This document shows positions 51,547-63,171 of a stretch of DNA of 64,000 bases, piece after piece. Location: contig OZ025257.1 in NCBI GenBank assembly GCA_964019135.1, positions 12,365,971 through 12,429,970 on the forward strand, given 5' to 3'. The DNA is from Arenicola marina. Its lineage: Eukaryota; Annelida; Polychaeta; Arenicolidae. Position numbers and translations under genes: made by a program. A model generated the notes under the pieces. It searched no databases. It was not told the DNA's origin and worked only from the letters and a program-made list of their open reading frames with translations. Every line of letters begins with the position of its first letter. The first letter of the stretch is position 1.

Positions 51547-51932
51547 TTAAAGCAATATATATTCTCTATTTTTTTTGTATTACCAACCTCTTCCCCATGT
51601 CAAGTATGTATAATCTGTCTTGAATTTAAATCCTGAAAGCCTGTGGGTTATACGGAGAGAAACAATTTGGTCACCGGAGCAGAAGTTGGTGGCCGGCTTT
51701 ATATATTCCCGCGCGCCTGTTCGCTGTTCGGTATTTTGTGTGTGATGTCGACCGCGGCTCGCTATCACGTCCGCGCGCGATATAAATAAACCGCGCAGTT
51801 TTATGTTGATATTGTTGTTTTACAGACTCTCAGAGATATAAAACATACATGCATCATAATTTTGAGATACTTTTAGTCTTGATTCTAAAATGTAAAAAAT
51901 CTAAGATGGCGCATGTAATTATATTGCTTTAA
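51547..51932 (+). mobile_element. piggyBac-like TTAA MITE, complete copy
   Basis: Flanked by TTAA at 51547-51550 and 51929-51932, the piggyBac target duplication. Terminal inverted repeats are AGCAATATA at the left and TATATTGCT at the right. 386 bp, no coding capacity. It shares its interior with 683-1012. Confidence 0.75.
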
Positions 51933-54900
51933 GGTGTTTCTTTCGCGCCCAGCTTTAAAATGTCGTCGTCTTGGAGATTCGATAGATCTCGATATTGCTC
52001 TCCCTAATTCTTGGGGATTCGCTATTCAGAGAGGGTATTCCCCACCCCACGACAGACGTGTCTATCCCGTGAAATAGACTACTTTGTCAGTGTCGAATTT
52101 TGAAATTGTCAGTGTCGAAATTTGTGATGTCGATTTTCAAAAACAGCAGTGTCTGTACCTTCCGGAGCTCTATTAACTATACCATCTCCCAAACTTAGTG
52201 CCCCTGAGGGGGGTGGGGGGGGGGGTGCATATCGCATGTCAATTTTATGAAGAGGTTCATGTCGCGTGTCGCTAAGTGTAAAGCCGTGGCGGTACTGTCG
52301 CTAAATCGCCTCCTGGGGTCTCCATATATATTTATATGCCCCACTCTCGAAAAAGGCCCTCTGGGCTCTAACCTTGTGGGCTCCCGTGCCCAGCTAAAAT
52401 ATTGCGCATCCATCAAGAATTTCGCCCAAATGTGTTTCCTGTGGCCGGTCAACCTAAAGCAGCGTCAGTTCAAGTGTGTTTATTGTACTATAGGGGACCA
52501 CGGGCCCATGAGTACATACAACTGAATACAACACATGCGTCAAATATAAGAATTTCTTACCTTAAATAGATTAAAAACAAAACATCCTAAATTGCAAAGT
52601 ATATGGGGATTCGATGTCGAAAAAAAAAAAATTTAGCTTTACTTGGGTTTCTGGATGAATTGGGAATAAACTTATTGCGCAAATTTGGCGTTTAATGGAC
52701 ATATCATTATAGCGTGATACTCGTCTGCAATGATGCGCGTCCCTGATAGAATACAATAGTCTATCTTCCCTGTCTAACCTACCTCGCCCTTTCTCTATGG
52801 CCAAGTTATAACTACTACAACGTAATCTACGTAATAGTGCCACCAGGTGGCGCCTGACTGTCACATGATTCAAATAACTAGCGCAACGTACGTGTCCCGT
52901 CTATTTAGGAACCATCCGGGTCACATTTGAATTTTGAACGCGCGTTAACTAGCTGGGTTACGCGCTTAATTAAGTGATTAGCTTAGGCTCGTAAGGCACT
53001 GGCTTACGCGCGTAACCTGTTGACCAATCAAGATCTTTCTTACCTCGCTATCATCTGTCTCCATTTCGGCATATTTACAAGGACATTTTTGATAGAACTT
53101 CAACGGGATCATGACCACTCTATGCGGCGTAGAATCAAGTCTAAATTCGACTCTTGTCCGTGTTCGTGACGTATTATATTGTCACGTTTAACTGTTATTT
53201 CAAGCACTGACTTCAACTGACTTAGACTTCGTTCGATTTACACTTCGTTTTTAACGAATACATTTGTCGAATACGATATTATGTTAGTGAAACATTTTGT
53301 CAAATTGCTAATTTTATGCGAATTATTCTCGTGTATGCAGGATATCGTGAAAGGTGATGGTTAAATTGGATGATGTGGTTTTATGTGAGGGACATGCCTA
53401 CCGCTCTCTGCTGTGAGGTCCCAATGGGCTGCCAGTAGTAACCAGTATGTCAACCACTTGGATGATTTGTGACTTGTGTGATATATAGGTAACAAATTGT
53501 GCACACAATAGAGATTTTTAACTGTAAGGCCCTCGCCAAGTTTTCCCGTGACGACTATGGCATCCAATTTTCAAGAAGGCTGCCGTTGTAAATGCTATGC
53601 CTAATATCTGGTAGATGGTATTTGCAGTGACGTTAAAGGTGATTTCGTGATTTCTATCTCGTAAGGGTATAATTTGTTTTATGTGATGTATCTCGCCAAA
53701 TGATCTTCTTTTCGATTCGCTTGCAGCTAATGTCTATGTCTGCATATTAATTATACGTATGTCTGAACTTATCCCGGCAAACTGTTGAATATAGGTCTTA
53801 TCCTTAAATTTCCTTATCATATCAGAACCTATCCCAGCAAAGTGCTGAAAGTATGTCTATTGTCCTTAACTTTCTTTATCATAGTGTGATTGCATTGTTG
53901 GTCTGCCAGAATCGAAGCAAACCGCCTCATTTACAAGCCGATGAGGTGCATCACTCAGCTATACATATAGGCCTACTTCTGTATCGCAGTCTTTCTTAAT
54001 AGGTATTATTTAATCCTGATACTTATATTCCTTTACTTTCAGCAGCGGCTCATGCTATGGTTGTCATGTAACCGAACGACATAATTCGGTTGTCGAAGAG
54101 ACGTTGACACACCGTTAAATGCATCAGTGACGCCAGTATAAATAGTTCCCCAGTTTGATTGGCAACGACATCTCACACAGTAGCGATGTTTTGCTCCTTG
54201 TCCCTTTATATTCTGATTATGTGCGGTATTCGATATGCCAGGTTGATTATTGTGCTAAAAAACAGAAACTCTTTAAGCCGTGCCACATACCGCAGTGGTC
54301 ACAAGGGCTATCATTTAGTGATAAATGAACCACGAAATATTTATAATAGTCAACTTATACAAAATAAATTTATTCGTAAAAAATTATCCTTCCAAACAGC
54401 AAGCCTCTTTACAGCAATTAACTAAAAACAAAGTCACAACAATGCCTAGGTCACGATTCTATTGTTACTATTATGGCAATACGACATTTTACCACGATCT
54501 GAATATTACAGCAACAATATTTGACCCTCCCTGTCTAATTGTTTCATTACTTCGAGACTTCGACTCTTATTTGTTATCACAAAAAAATCGAAAACTTTCT
54601 ATTCTTCACATATATAATACAATTAAATAAGTACATGTGATTTGCTGATTTGCTAAAGAAGAAATACGCTTTTGTGTAATTTGACTTAATGCCGCTTATT
54701 GTATTCAGCAAATTGTAGTACCAGGTTTGCAAAAAGAGGTTTAAATCTATTGTAAGGCAACAATGCACACAGATACTATAGGCCTGTCTCCAATCCCCAA
54801 ATATGTTAATTGCTCCACTTCACTCCGTCACTGGTAGATACTTGCAATGAGGACATAGATATGTAATTTGACCATTAATGCTTGTTTATTTCGACTTCCC

Positions 54901-55060
54901 TTCAGATTTATATATACGTACCGTTTTGAATGTACATCGCGAACACACGTCTAACACGCATAATGTACGACACATATAGTTGAAACTATTTGCTTATCAA
55001 TCAACGTAGGCCCCTATAACAATCAACTATTGTTTTCACTGGCGGTCCAACACTTTTCAA
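51933..55060. other. Intergenic region between CNOT1 and the LRR gene
   Basis: No protein family recognised. It contains a G-run at 52209-52225, an A-run at 52619-52631 and a diverged tandem pair at about 53770-53880 (CCTATCCCAGCAAA, about 65 bp apart). Short open frames lack recognisable motifs. Confidence 0.4.
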
Positions 55061-55066
55061 TTTATT
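55061..55066 (-). promoter_or_regulatory. Candidate poly(A) signal of the LRR gene
   Basis: Minus-strand AATAAA about 130 bp downstream of the LRR-gene stop codon, a usual position for a short 3' UTR. Confidence 0.5.
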
Positions 55067-55191
55067 TAGGGGACTTATGATAATCACGCAAATGAACACC
55101 TGTCAAGTATGCAAAGTCACAGTCACAGCAATTCTTTTACGACGAAAGTAAACTCAATAGTCCGACTTCGGAATGGAGATGGAGATGGAGA

Positions 55192-55564
55192 CTATATTTT
55201 CAGTGCCGCGTTTGCAACGGGGGGTGCGATTGGCCCTGGCTCCGTGTGGGGGAATGCGAGCGTCCCATTGGCCAATTCGTCGCTACGCTCGTCATCGATA
55301 GAGAAGGCGAGATCGGTGTCGGTTTGCATGCGATGATAGCTCGGAGTGCCCCCTAGCGAATGGCCGCGTGACTGAGCTTGGCGGGCTTTCTTCTTGGTGA
55401 TTTGGTGGTAGACGAACAATGTGAAGGCGATGACGATGCTGACGCTGAGGATGACTCCCATGGCTATCCGCACCTGGCGCTTGTGGTCGCTGTCACAGGA
55501 GTTGAACAAGGACGCGTTGACTTCATAGACGCTGTGACCCTCCGCATCGCTAGGGCTGGCGCAC
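55192..55564 (-). CDS. LRR protein exon 2: C-cap end, TM helix and tail
   Basis: Codes CASPSDAEGHSVYEVNASLF (end of the LRR C-cap, with its closing cysteine in NSCDSD), the transmembrane helix and the cytoplasmic tail with SYHRMQTDTDLAFSIDDERS. Acceptor ATCATCAG|GTGCGCC completes the Arg codon split across the intron. Stop TAG. Confidence 0.88.
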
Positions 55565-57682
55565 CTGATGATGACAATGCGCACTATGAACGATTGGTTA
55601 AAATTGAAAATGCCTGTCACGCGATATGCTAGAAATACTTACGAGATGCTAAAGGAGTTGGATGAAAGGAGTAGAATAAACTGGGTTACGCTTATAAGGG
55701 ACCTATTAACCAAGTATGGGTACGGACATGTCAGGTTGTAGCAGGCGGTTGGAGACGAATAGTTTTTACTCAGTTTAAGCAAACTTCATACCGATATATT
55801 CTGAAAGCAGAAAAGCTACATTCCTCCCTACATAAGCAGCCATGCCAGCACTAACTGATTGATTATATGTATGTTTTCTTTTTGTACTGTAGGCCTGTAG
55901 GACTCGTATACAAATAAATTTATATTATTATATTATCTTTTTTACTATCTGCACCGGTCACAATTTTGTTTGTACAGAACGAAAATCAGTTTTTACTTGT
56001 AGGACTCGTGCAAGCAGATGATGATCACTGCCCCAAAATTATGATTTAATCAGTTATCTGAATTTAAAACATAGCAAGGTTTAAGCTTGATTTGGCATTG
56101 TTAACAAAGTTACAAATACACAAGACTAACCGGAACAGGCGACAGAGATAACTTAATTATTCGAAAGTTTTGTTTGAATTGGCTGAATCTGGACGATCCA
56201 CAATCTGGATGATCCACAATCTGGATGATCCACAATCTGGATGATCCACAATCTGGATGATCCACAATCTGGATGATCCACAATCTGGATGATCCACAAT
56301 CTGGATGATCCACAATCTGGATGATCCACAATCTGGACGATCCACAATCTGGATGATCCACAATCTGGATGATCCACAATCTGGATGATCCACAATCTGG
56401 ATGATCCACAATCTGGATGATCCACAATCTGGACGATCCACAATCTGGATGATCCACAATCTGGATGATCCACAATCTGGATGATCCACAATCTGGATGA
56501 TCCACAATCTGGATGATCCACAATCTGGATGATCCACAATCTGGATGATCCACAATCTGGATGATCCACAATCTGGATGATCCACAATCTGGATGATCCA
56601 CAAACTGGATGATCCTTTGACATTCTCGTTGTTTCATTTGCCTACCTGACCGTGGCTTCTATGTTCCACTGTATGATGACAGCCTGGTTGATCAGCCAGC
56701 TGGTCTCACAGCCACAGTCCCACGGGTTGTCATGCACCAACAGCTTCGTCATCTGCTTCCAGGCTATCGTGTCCTCGCTCATCTTCCTCATGGCGTTGAA
56801 GCTGATATCGAGCTCACCCAGCTTGTCGCACTTCGCGAAGGTCTTCTCGTCAATGTAGGAGACGTTATTGCTGCGGATGTCCAGACTCACCAAGGAATGC
56901 TGGGCGCCGACCAGGGAATCCTCCCCGAGACTCGTCAGCCAATTGTACGAGAGATCCAGACGCTCCAAGGTGGTCATGTGATCACATCGGAGTCGGATCT
57001 CACGCAGATGGTTGTGGGATAGGTCCCAGCTGTGGAAGGCGTGGAGGCTGTGGTTCGGGCAGTCGATGACGGGCATTTCCGCCAAGTAGTTGTGAGACGT
57101 GTTCAGAAACCGGAGATTGGCCAATGACGTCAGAGCGTTGTCGGCGATCGCGTACAGCTGACAATGCGACAACATCAAAGTTTCCAAATTGGCCAAATTG
57201 CTACCGGCAAACGTGTTCGCCGTTATGGCGAATAACGGATTGTCTTCCAAAGTCAGCATTTTTAAATTATGCAAGCCAAGAAAGGTGCGAGGATCCAGAC
57301 TGCCCAGTAAATTATGAGCCAGACTCAGTTCTTTCAAATTTTGGAGGTCGGCAAACGCTCCGTCCTTTATCCACCGAAGCCCGTTCCGCTTCAAGTGAAG
57401 TGTGATCAGTGCGGTATAGGGCACTTTGTCAAAATACATAATGTCGTTATCCTCCACCACCAGAATGTCGCTGTTTGGCAAGTCCGTTGGCAGCGATGTG
57501 AGGTTCGCGTCTATACATTTAACCTCAAATTCAGGATCTGACCTGCAGGTGCATCCTGCTGTCATGTTGGCCGGAAGGGGGCAGATCTTGGGGCTGTGGT
57601 TCTGGGGATTGGCTGCGGTAGTGGTCGACATCATCAGGATACAGACAACCGCCATCGCTTGTTGGGGTATTCTGGGAATCAT
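55192..57682 (-). CDS. Leucine-rich-repeat type I membrane protein (two coding exons, full span)
   Basis: Two exons, 1,037 + 373 nt, give 469 aa. Seen: a hydrophobic N-terminal signal segment (AVVCILMMSTTTAA), an LRR N-cap with CPLPANMTAGCTC, about nine LRRs (for example LHLKRNGLRWIKDGAF, LKELSLAHNLLGSLD), an LRR C-cap starting NPWDCGCETSW with later cysteines in exon 2, one transmembrane helix (MGVILSVSIVIAFTLFVY), a basic stop-transfer KKKAR and a tail of about 70 residues ending AALKI. By architecture it is a plasma-membrane LRR receptor or adhesion protein, without Ig, FN3 or TIR domains. TPBG/5T4-like proteins share this layout and the spacing of the C-cap, but the match is weak and I assign no name. 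The ATG at 57682 is the first in frame after an upstream stop; an additional 5' non-coding exon is possible. Confidence 0.88.
56189..56612. repeat. 16-bp minisatellite in the LRR gene intron
   Basis: About 26 near-identical copies of GATGATCCACAATCTG; three have GACG for GATG. It lies 34 bp from the exon 1 donor of the LRR gene but carries no exon sequence. Minus-strand open frames (CGSSRLWIIQIVDHPD) are artefacts. Confidence 0.95.
56646..57682 (-). CDS. LRR protein exon 1: signal peptide, N-cap and LRRs
   Basis: Residues 1-345 plus two bases. Starts MIPRIPQQAMAVVCILMMST and ends in NPWDCGCETSWLINQAVIIQ, then WNIEATV. Donor GTCAG|GTAGGC. The single large exon carrying all LRRs is usual for this receptor class. 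Confidence 0.88.
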
Positions 57683-59280
57683 CTTGGTTGTTTGTGGTTT
57701 GTCCTCTTCTGTTCTTTTTCTACTCAATACGATTTTGAAAACGATTTACCACATGGTACCAGCTTTTATCACGCTTTTCTGTCGGCTTGATAGGAATGGT
57801 AGAGTTCAAGTCATCGATGCATTGCCCTGTGAAAGAGAAAACCCACGAAGTTGTAACATGGATGCCAACGATTATTATAGATATTATGCGATAATTTACA
57901 ACTTTGACGAGGCTGCATGTGGATGCATACCGACCATGCAATGGAGTCGACTGCGTGTCAGCTCCACAAATCTCAGCTTAAAAGCTTACCCAATATACAT
58001 ACTTATGATGTTAATTAACCATAATCCCGCACATTTATGACTGGCATTCAACGCATTTCTACCACTGACACCCATAGCAATGGGCCCGTCCCATTTTTAC
58101 CTGACACACCGTTGGTCGTCACCGAGCAGTTTGGAGCACGGCGTATATATATATATGTATATATATATACGTATATTTGGCGCGACTGCGATGACACTCG
58201 AATGGATTGACTCATTGGTGATGCCTGTGCATCGCGATCTTCCTACATAGTAACTTCGATTGGACTCCACAGCCGGCTCTTGACTGGCACATACGCAGGG
58301 TGAGTGGAGACGCAGGTACGCGCCTGGGGTCAGAGTCTAGGCAGGCAGACCCTACCTATCTCGCGCAGCCCAGCCTGCGGAGGTAGACCAACCAGCGTGT
58401 GGGACCGATAAGTACGTACCGGTGTCTATGACAGCTTCTATCTGATAGTGCTCGTGTGCTACATGTGACCGACAGGATGGAGGGGGTCGGGGGACGAAGG
58501 TGATGGGGGAGGTGATTGGGGAGAGGGGGGGGGGGGCTTTGATTGTTACTAGCCCTGGTCCCTGAATCACTCATCTGGTAATTTGGGTAATAGTAAAAAA
58601 TCTTCCACTCTGGCTTAGCACTCACACAATTTAATCTCGGAATTAAAAAATTGATAGAATCATGGTTAGAATTATATGTTGAATCGATGTTAGATGTTGG
58701 TATCTCAGGGATCGATTTCTCTGAGCTATTGATTCAACATATTTAACAATGCTAGGCAGTTCCTTTGCAGAGATAACCCACTTTTGGCTTCCGATGAAGG
58801 GTATCCATTTGCACCCGCCTGCCTTTACCACGCCCCCACCCCCACCCCGCTAAATATGAATAGGTATAAATAAATAGGTATACACACATATGCCGCCCAA
58901 ATGACCCCTTTTTTCGCATGTTTTCTGTCTTTCCTAAGAACAGAAACCTAAATATGTGCCCATCTCTCCATCCTCGAGGAAAGAAAATGCTCCATCTTTT
59001 CTTCGCATATTACATATGTGATTCCCGCGCCCGGAGATCTCAATCAGCTGGCTTCTTCCCTATATACGCTGCATAACCGTCAATGTCTAATTTTAATGCC
59101 ATTTCTTCTTTCTCGACGACCACAAAATCGTGCACTTTTCTCTCACACTCCATATGCCCTGTATGGCATGGGTGGCAGACCTCCACCACTGCAGTGAGGT
59201 AGTGCCCCCCACCCCCACCCAATCTCTCGGCTTTCGGTAAGCCTGACACAGTGACTGGTTATAGTGACTGCGTTTAAAGA
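57683..59280. other. Upstream region of the LRR gene, nothing further recognised
   Basis: Presumed 5' flank of the LRR gene. It contains an alternating TA tract at 58144-58176 and a G-run at about 58527-58536. No conserved coding segment was seen. Confidence 0.4.
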
Positions 59281-59287
59281 GGTGACT

Positions 59288-59545
59288 GCGTATACACATG
59301 TAACCTTGTGCATACATATGTGACTTTGTGCATACATATGTGACTTTTTGCATACATATTTGACCTTGTGCATATATATGACCGTGTGCATACATACGCG
59401 ACCTTGTGCATACATAAGTGACCTTATGCATACAGATGTGACCGTGTGCATACATATGTGACATTGTGCATACATATGTGACCTTATGCACACATACGCG
59501 ACCTTGTGCATACATATGTGACCTTGTGCATACATAGGTCACTGT
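59288..59545. repeat. 20-bp minisatellite, left part
   Basis: About 13 copies of TGTGACCTTGTGCATACATA with point variants (GACTTTT, GACCGTG, GACATTG). The array continues after the hAT-like insertion at 59547-59723. Minus-strand frames (YVCTRSHMYAQG) are artefacts. Confidence 0.92.
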
Positions 59546-59546
59546 G

Positions 59547-59723
59547 CAGGAGATGATCTAGGGGGGAGGGGGGGTTACGGGGGTTGCAACCCCCCCCCCC
59601 TTGGGAACCTGAACATCATACACTGTTAAGTGTATGATGTTCAGTCCCCCCCCCCCTCCCTGTCGCAAGTTTTTTCAGAGAGCAACCCCCCCTCCCCCTT
59701 GGCAAATTCCTAGATCCGCCCTG
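59547..59723. mobile_element. hAT-like MITE inserted in the 20-bp array
   Basis: 177 bp starting CAGGAGATGATCTAGG and ending CCTAGATCCGCCCTG; the reverse complement of the end, CAGGGCGGATCTAGG, is the classic hAT-type terminus. Central perfect hairpin GAACATCATACAC, TGTTAA loop region, GTGTATGATGTTC. CTGTG flanks both sides, perhaps part of an 8-bp target duplication. No coding capacity. Confidence 0.65.
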
Positions 59724-60010
59724 CTGTGTATACATAGGGGACCTTGTGCATACAGATGTGACCTTGTGCATAAAGATGTGACCTTGTGCATACAGATGTG
59801 ATCCTGTGCATACAGATGTGATCTTGTACATACAGATGTGATCTTGTACATACATATGTGACATTGTGCATACATATGTGACATTGTGTATACATAGGCG
59901 ACCTTATGTATAAATATCTGACTATACATACACTAGAGACATTCTGCATTCATAGGTTACCTTGTGCATTCATAGATTACCTTGTGCATTTATAGCTTAC
60001 CTTGTGCATA
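59724..60010. repeat. 20-bp minisatellite, right part
   Basis: Continuation of the array at 59288, about 14 copies (TGTGATCTTGTACATACAGA, then TTACCTTGTGCATTCATAGA toward the right edge). The split by the MITE dates the array as older than the insertion. Confidence 0.9.
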
Positions 60011-62750
60011 CATATGTATTACTAAGCCTAATATGGCATATAGTCAACTCAAAATACGGATACAACTCAATTGCGTCCGACAGAGTTTTGTCTACTTGAA
60101 CATATTCACGTGGCGTTGTTTGCATAGATACAAATGTGATACCAACCTTCGGTTTTAATACAAGAGTACACAATCCATGCACAATCTGTGCCCATGCGAC
60201 TTTCAATGGGTTACCACGACTGACACCTTGACTACGTGAACGACTGTTATCGTCGGTCGCAGCAATCTGGCTCTAGTGAGTCACATTGAAAATACCAAGG
60301 TTATTGGGTGATCCGAAGATCCATTGAAAGTAAGTCTCTCTCTCTCTCCCTCCCCTTCTCTCACCCCCCCCCCCCTCTCTCTCTCTCTGGATGTCTCTTT
60401 CGCCCCTCGCCCTCTCGTCTACTCTCTCAATGCTGTCTTGTCCCTCTTGGGATTGATTGCGAGATAAGCCTTGTTGTGTCCTCAGACTTCAATGGCACTT
60501 ACATGAGCATTCGTTTTAATATGTTTACTGATGATTAAGTAGCTACTTGTGACGTGAAGAACCTGGTAATTAGTTACTGTTAAAAAATTGTGTGACGTCA
60601 CGCCTTTGTGTTAAGTGTTCGTTATCTTGAAGAATGGATCGGAAAACAGACCTAGCCGTGTTGTATTAACGTAAGTATGCGTTATTCAAAACGGTAACAC
60701 AGCGCTATATTTTAAGAAAGAACGGAAAAACTGTGCGTTATCTAGATAAAGAACAGTTGTTAATATTAACTCGGCAAGTGTCACAGTATAATCAGTCGAG
60801 CTGAGCTGAGCGGAGCCGAGTTGGCTGGTGTTGATAGAACTTGCCAATTTTAAGACAAACAATGGAATGCATAAATCAGTGTTAAGTACCAAAGGGGTTA
60901 GATCAAAAATCTCAAAATATATGAAAATTCCACAGTTATCGATTGCATACATTTCTCATTATATCCGTCATATCGCTTTTCAGGGGGCGATGTTTTCACG
61001 AAACTAAGAAGCAATGACTTCCAAAATGTCTACTTCATCCACGCCTTCCCACCCCTACCCTCCCCCCTGGGGCTTCACAATGACGAACCGTTGTTTCCAC
61101 AATGTGCCTCATGTATTCGTCGGGCAGTGCATTTGACACAATAGTCAATTCCTGTGTCCAAACGTGAGCACATGTCATGCCTTGTTATAACAATTTTATA
61201 AGTACGTTAAAGAACTCGCTGTCGTGCATTCCCCAAATAAACCACTCGACGCTATCGCGTCTCGTGCTTTATTTTGTCGAATGCACTCCAGCTCGTTCTT
61301 TAACTAGTACATGATTAATTTCCTCTCTACGCAGGCTTAACTTCAGACATGGATCGGTTTCCATAAAGCATTTATGGATGGGTGGCTCTAGTGTGTGTGT
61401 GGGGGGGGGGGGGGGGGGGGGTGGGGGCAAGGGGTATTGGCGTTCCTCGGGATTGGGCTTTTCATTTCCCCGTGAACTCTGAATGAGGAAAATAATGCTT
61501 CGTGAACTGGGAATTGGGTATTAGCCGACCGCCGTGATCAAGACTTCATTAGTCATGAATTGGGAATTTTAATAGGCTATTAAATAACCTTGAATCGGGA
61601 AATCGTCAATTTAGTATCATGCATCCGCTGTTCCATTGCATGCGGAGAGTTCTGATTTTAATTAATCGTGACCTGGGAATCGTTATTTTTATGTTTTTTT
61701 ATTCTTGAAAATTATATTGTTGCAAGAAATTACAGCTGATTTGACCGTTTTTCAAGAATCTTGAAATTTTACCCCGGCCGACAGCAGCGGTAAAAGCTAG
61801 CTTGCGTAGCGCCACCGTGCGGGGAGCTTGGGGCACATAGCCTACTAGCCGGGTTAATGTAGACGCCGTAGGACAACAAAACAGATGGGAGAAACGGTCC
61901 CAGAACGAGGCGGGGTTATATAAAGGACCACATGCGTATCCCTCCACCGTGACGAAAACCCGTGAACGAGAGTAGGAGAAAGCGCCCTGACCCCCCCCCC
62001 CCCCCACCCCCCAACACTCCCGCCCTTCTCCCCCGCATGATCACGCATGCTGGGCACAAAGTTTAGACATGGTACCGACTTTTATTTTGACCCCATACGT
62101 ATAGTCCGGTACGTCTTGTCCAGTGTTTGCTTAAGTTCAACCTAATATATCTAGTTGATGAAACGACTACACATACACATATACACGTTATCACACACGT
62201 CCACCATGGCAGAATGCCAACCACCTACCTTATGTGAAGCAAAAGTACTAGCTATAATATCCATTCTTTTGGGAGCCTAGCACTCACACCATAATATATA
62301 TCGGCCTCGATCTTACATCGTCTCGACGGTCCACTAGCCCGGCATGAATGACGGGAGTAACGAACCAGGCGGATGTGCCATGCGGTTGCTCGGGGACGAA
62401 CAGCCCCCATGTAAACACTCCGCGTAGGAGGCCATATGAAATGTGGCTGTGGAGTCTACCTGATGTTAGCACCGGTGTGTATCAGCGCACAAAACACGCC
62501 CCAGACGGGCAAAACTATTGCCGTTGTGGCAAAAATGTCGAGACAAAATACACATTAGTGGAGTAAGGCTCGGCGAGCGGACATGAGAGGATAGGTCGGT
62601 CGCTGGGGGCACGTGGCCGTTATAAGAGCTCCCGGAGGTCTATAATAGTGCTAATAGTAGAGTGTATATGTAGGCCTAATATTGTTGGGGGTCAGAGTGG
62701 TGGCCAGGCTATACGGCCATGGGTTGTAGTGCATCATAAACTCAGCTATG
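60011..62750. other. Intergenic, nothing recognised
   Basis: No gene supported. It holds CT-rich and C-run tracts at 60332-60450, a G-run of about 20 at 61402-61421 and C-runs at 61991-62006. Confidence 0.4.
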
Positions 62751-62754
62751 CTCA

Positions 62755-63170
62755 CCTTGATCTATACATATTTTATCACCTTAATTGAAACATCATAGAT
62801 ATAGATCATTCATCACATTGAAAGATCACACACCTAGATATCTCCTTACCTTGAAATATCATATAGACTTAAATATATCCTCATCATCATAGATCAGACA
62901 TAGATATATCCTGACATCGAAAAAAAACATAGATTTATATATATACTCACCTTGAAATATCACAAACCTAGATATATGCTCTGCCTAAAAGATCATGAAC
63001 CTAAATATATCCTCAACTTAATAGAGCATAGAGCTAAACTTATCCTAGGCATAGACCTATGTATATATATATATATCCTGCCCTTGAACGATGTCCTACC
63101 TACATATGTATGCACCTTGAAAGATCATATGTCTAGATATATATACTCATCTTGCAAAATCGTCACATAC
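62755..63170. repeat. Degenerate ~38-bp AT-rich tandem repeat
   Basis: Roughly ten imperfect copies of a motif like CTTGAAATATCATAGACCTA plus GATATATCCTCA. Spacing varies between 30 and 45 bp. Confidence 0.7.
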
Positions 63171-63171
63171 C

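Noticed and set aside
57426-58040. 204-residue plus-strand frame opposite the LRR gene
   Set aside because: Shadow of the LRR exon. The first third is antisense to LRRs and the rest shows no domain.
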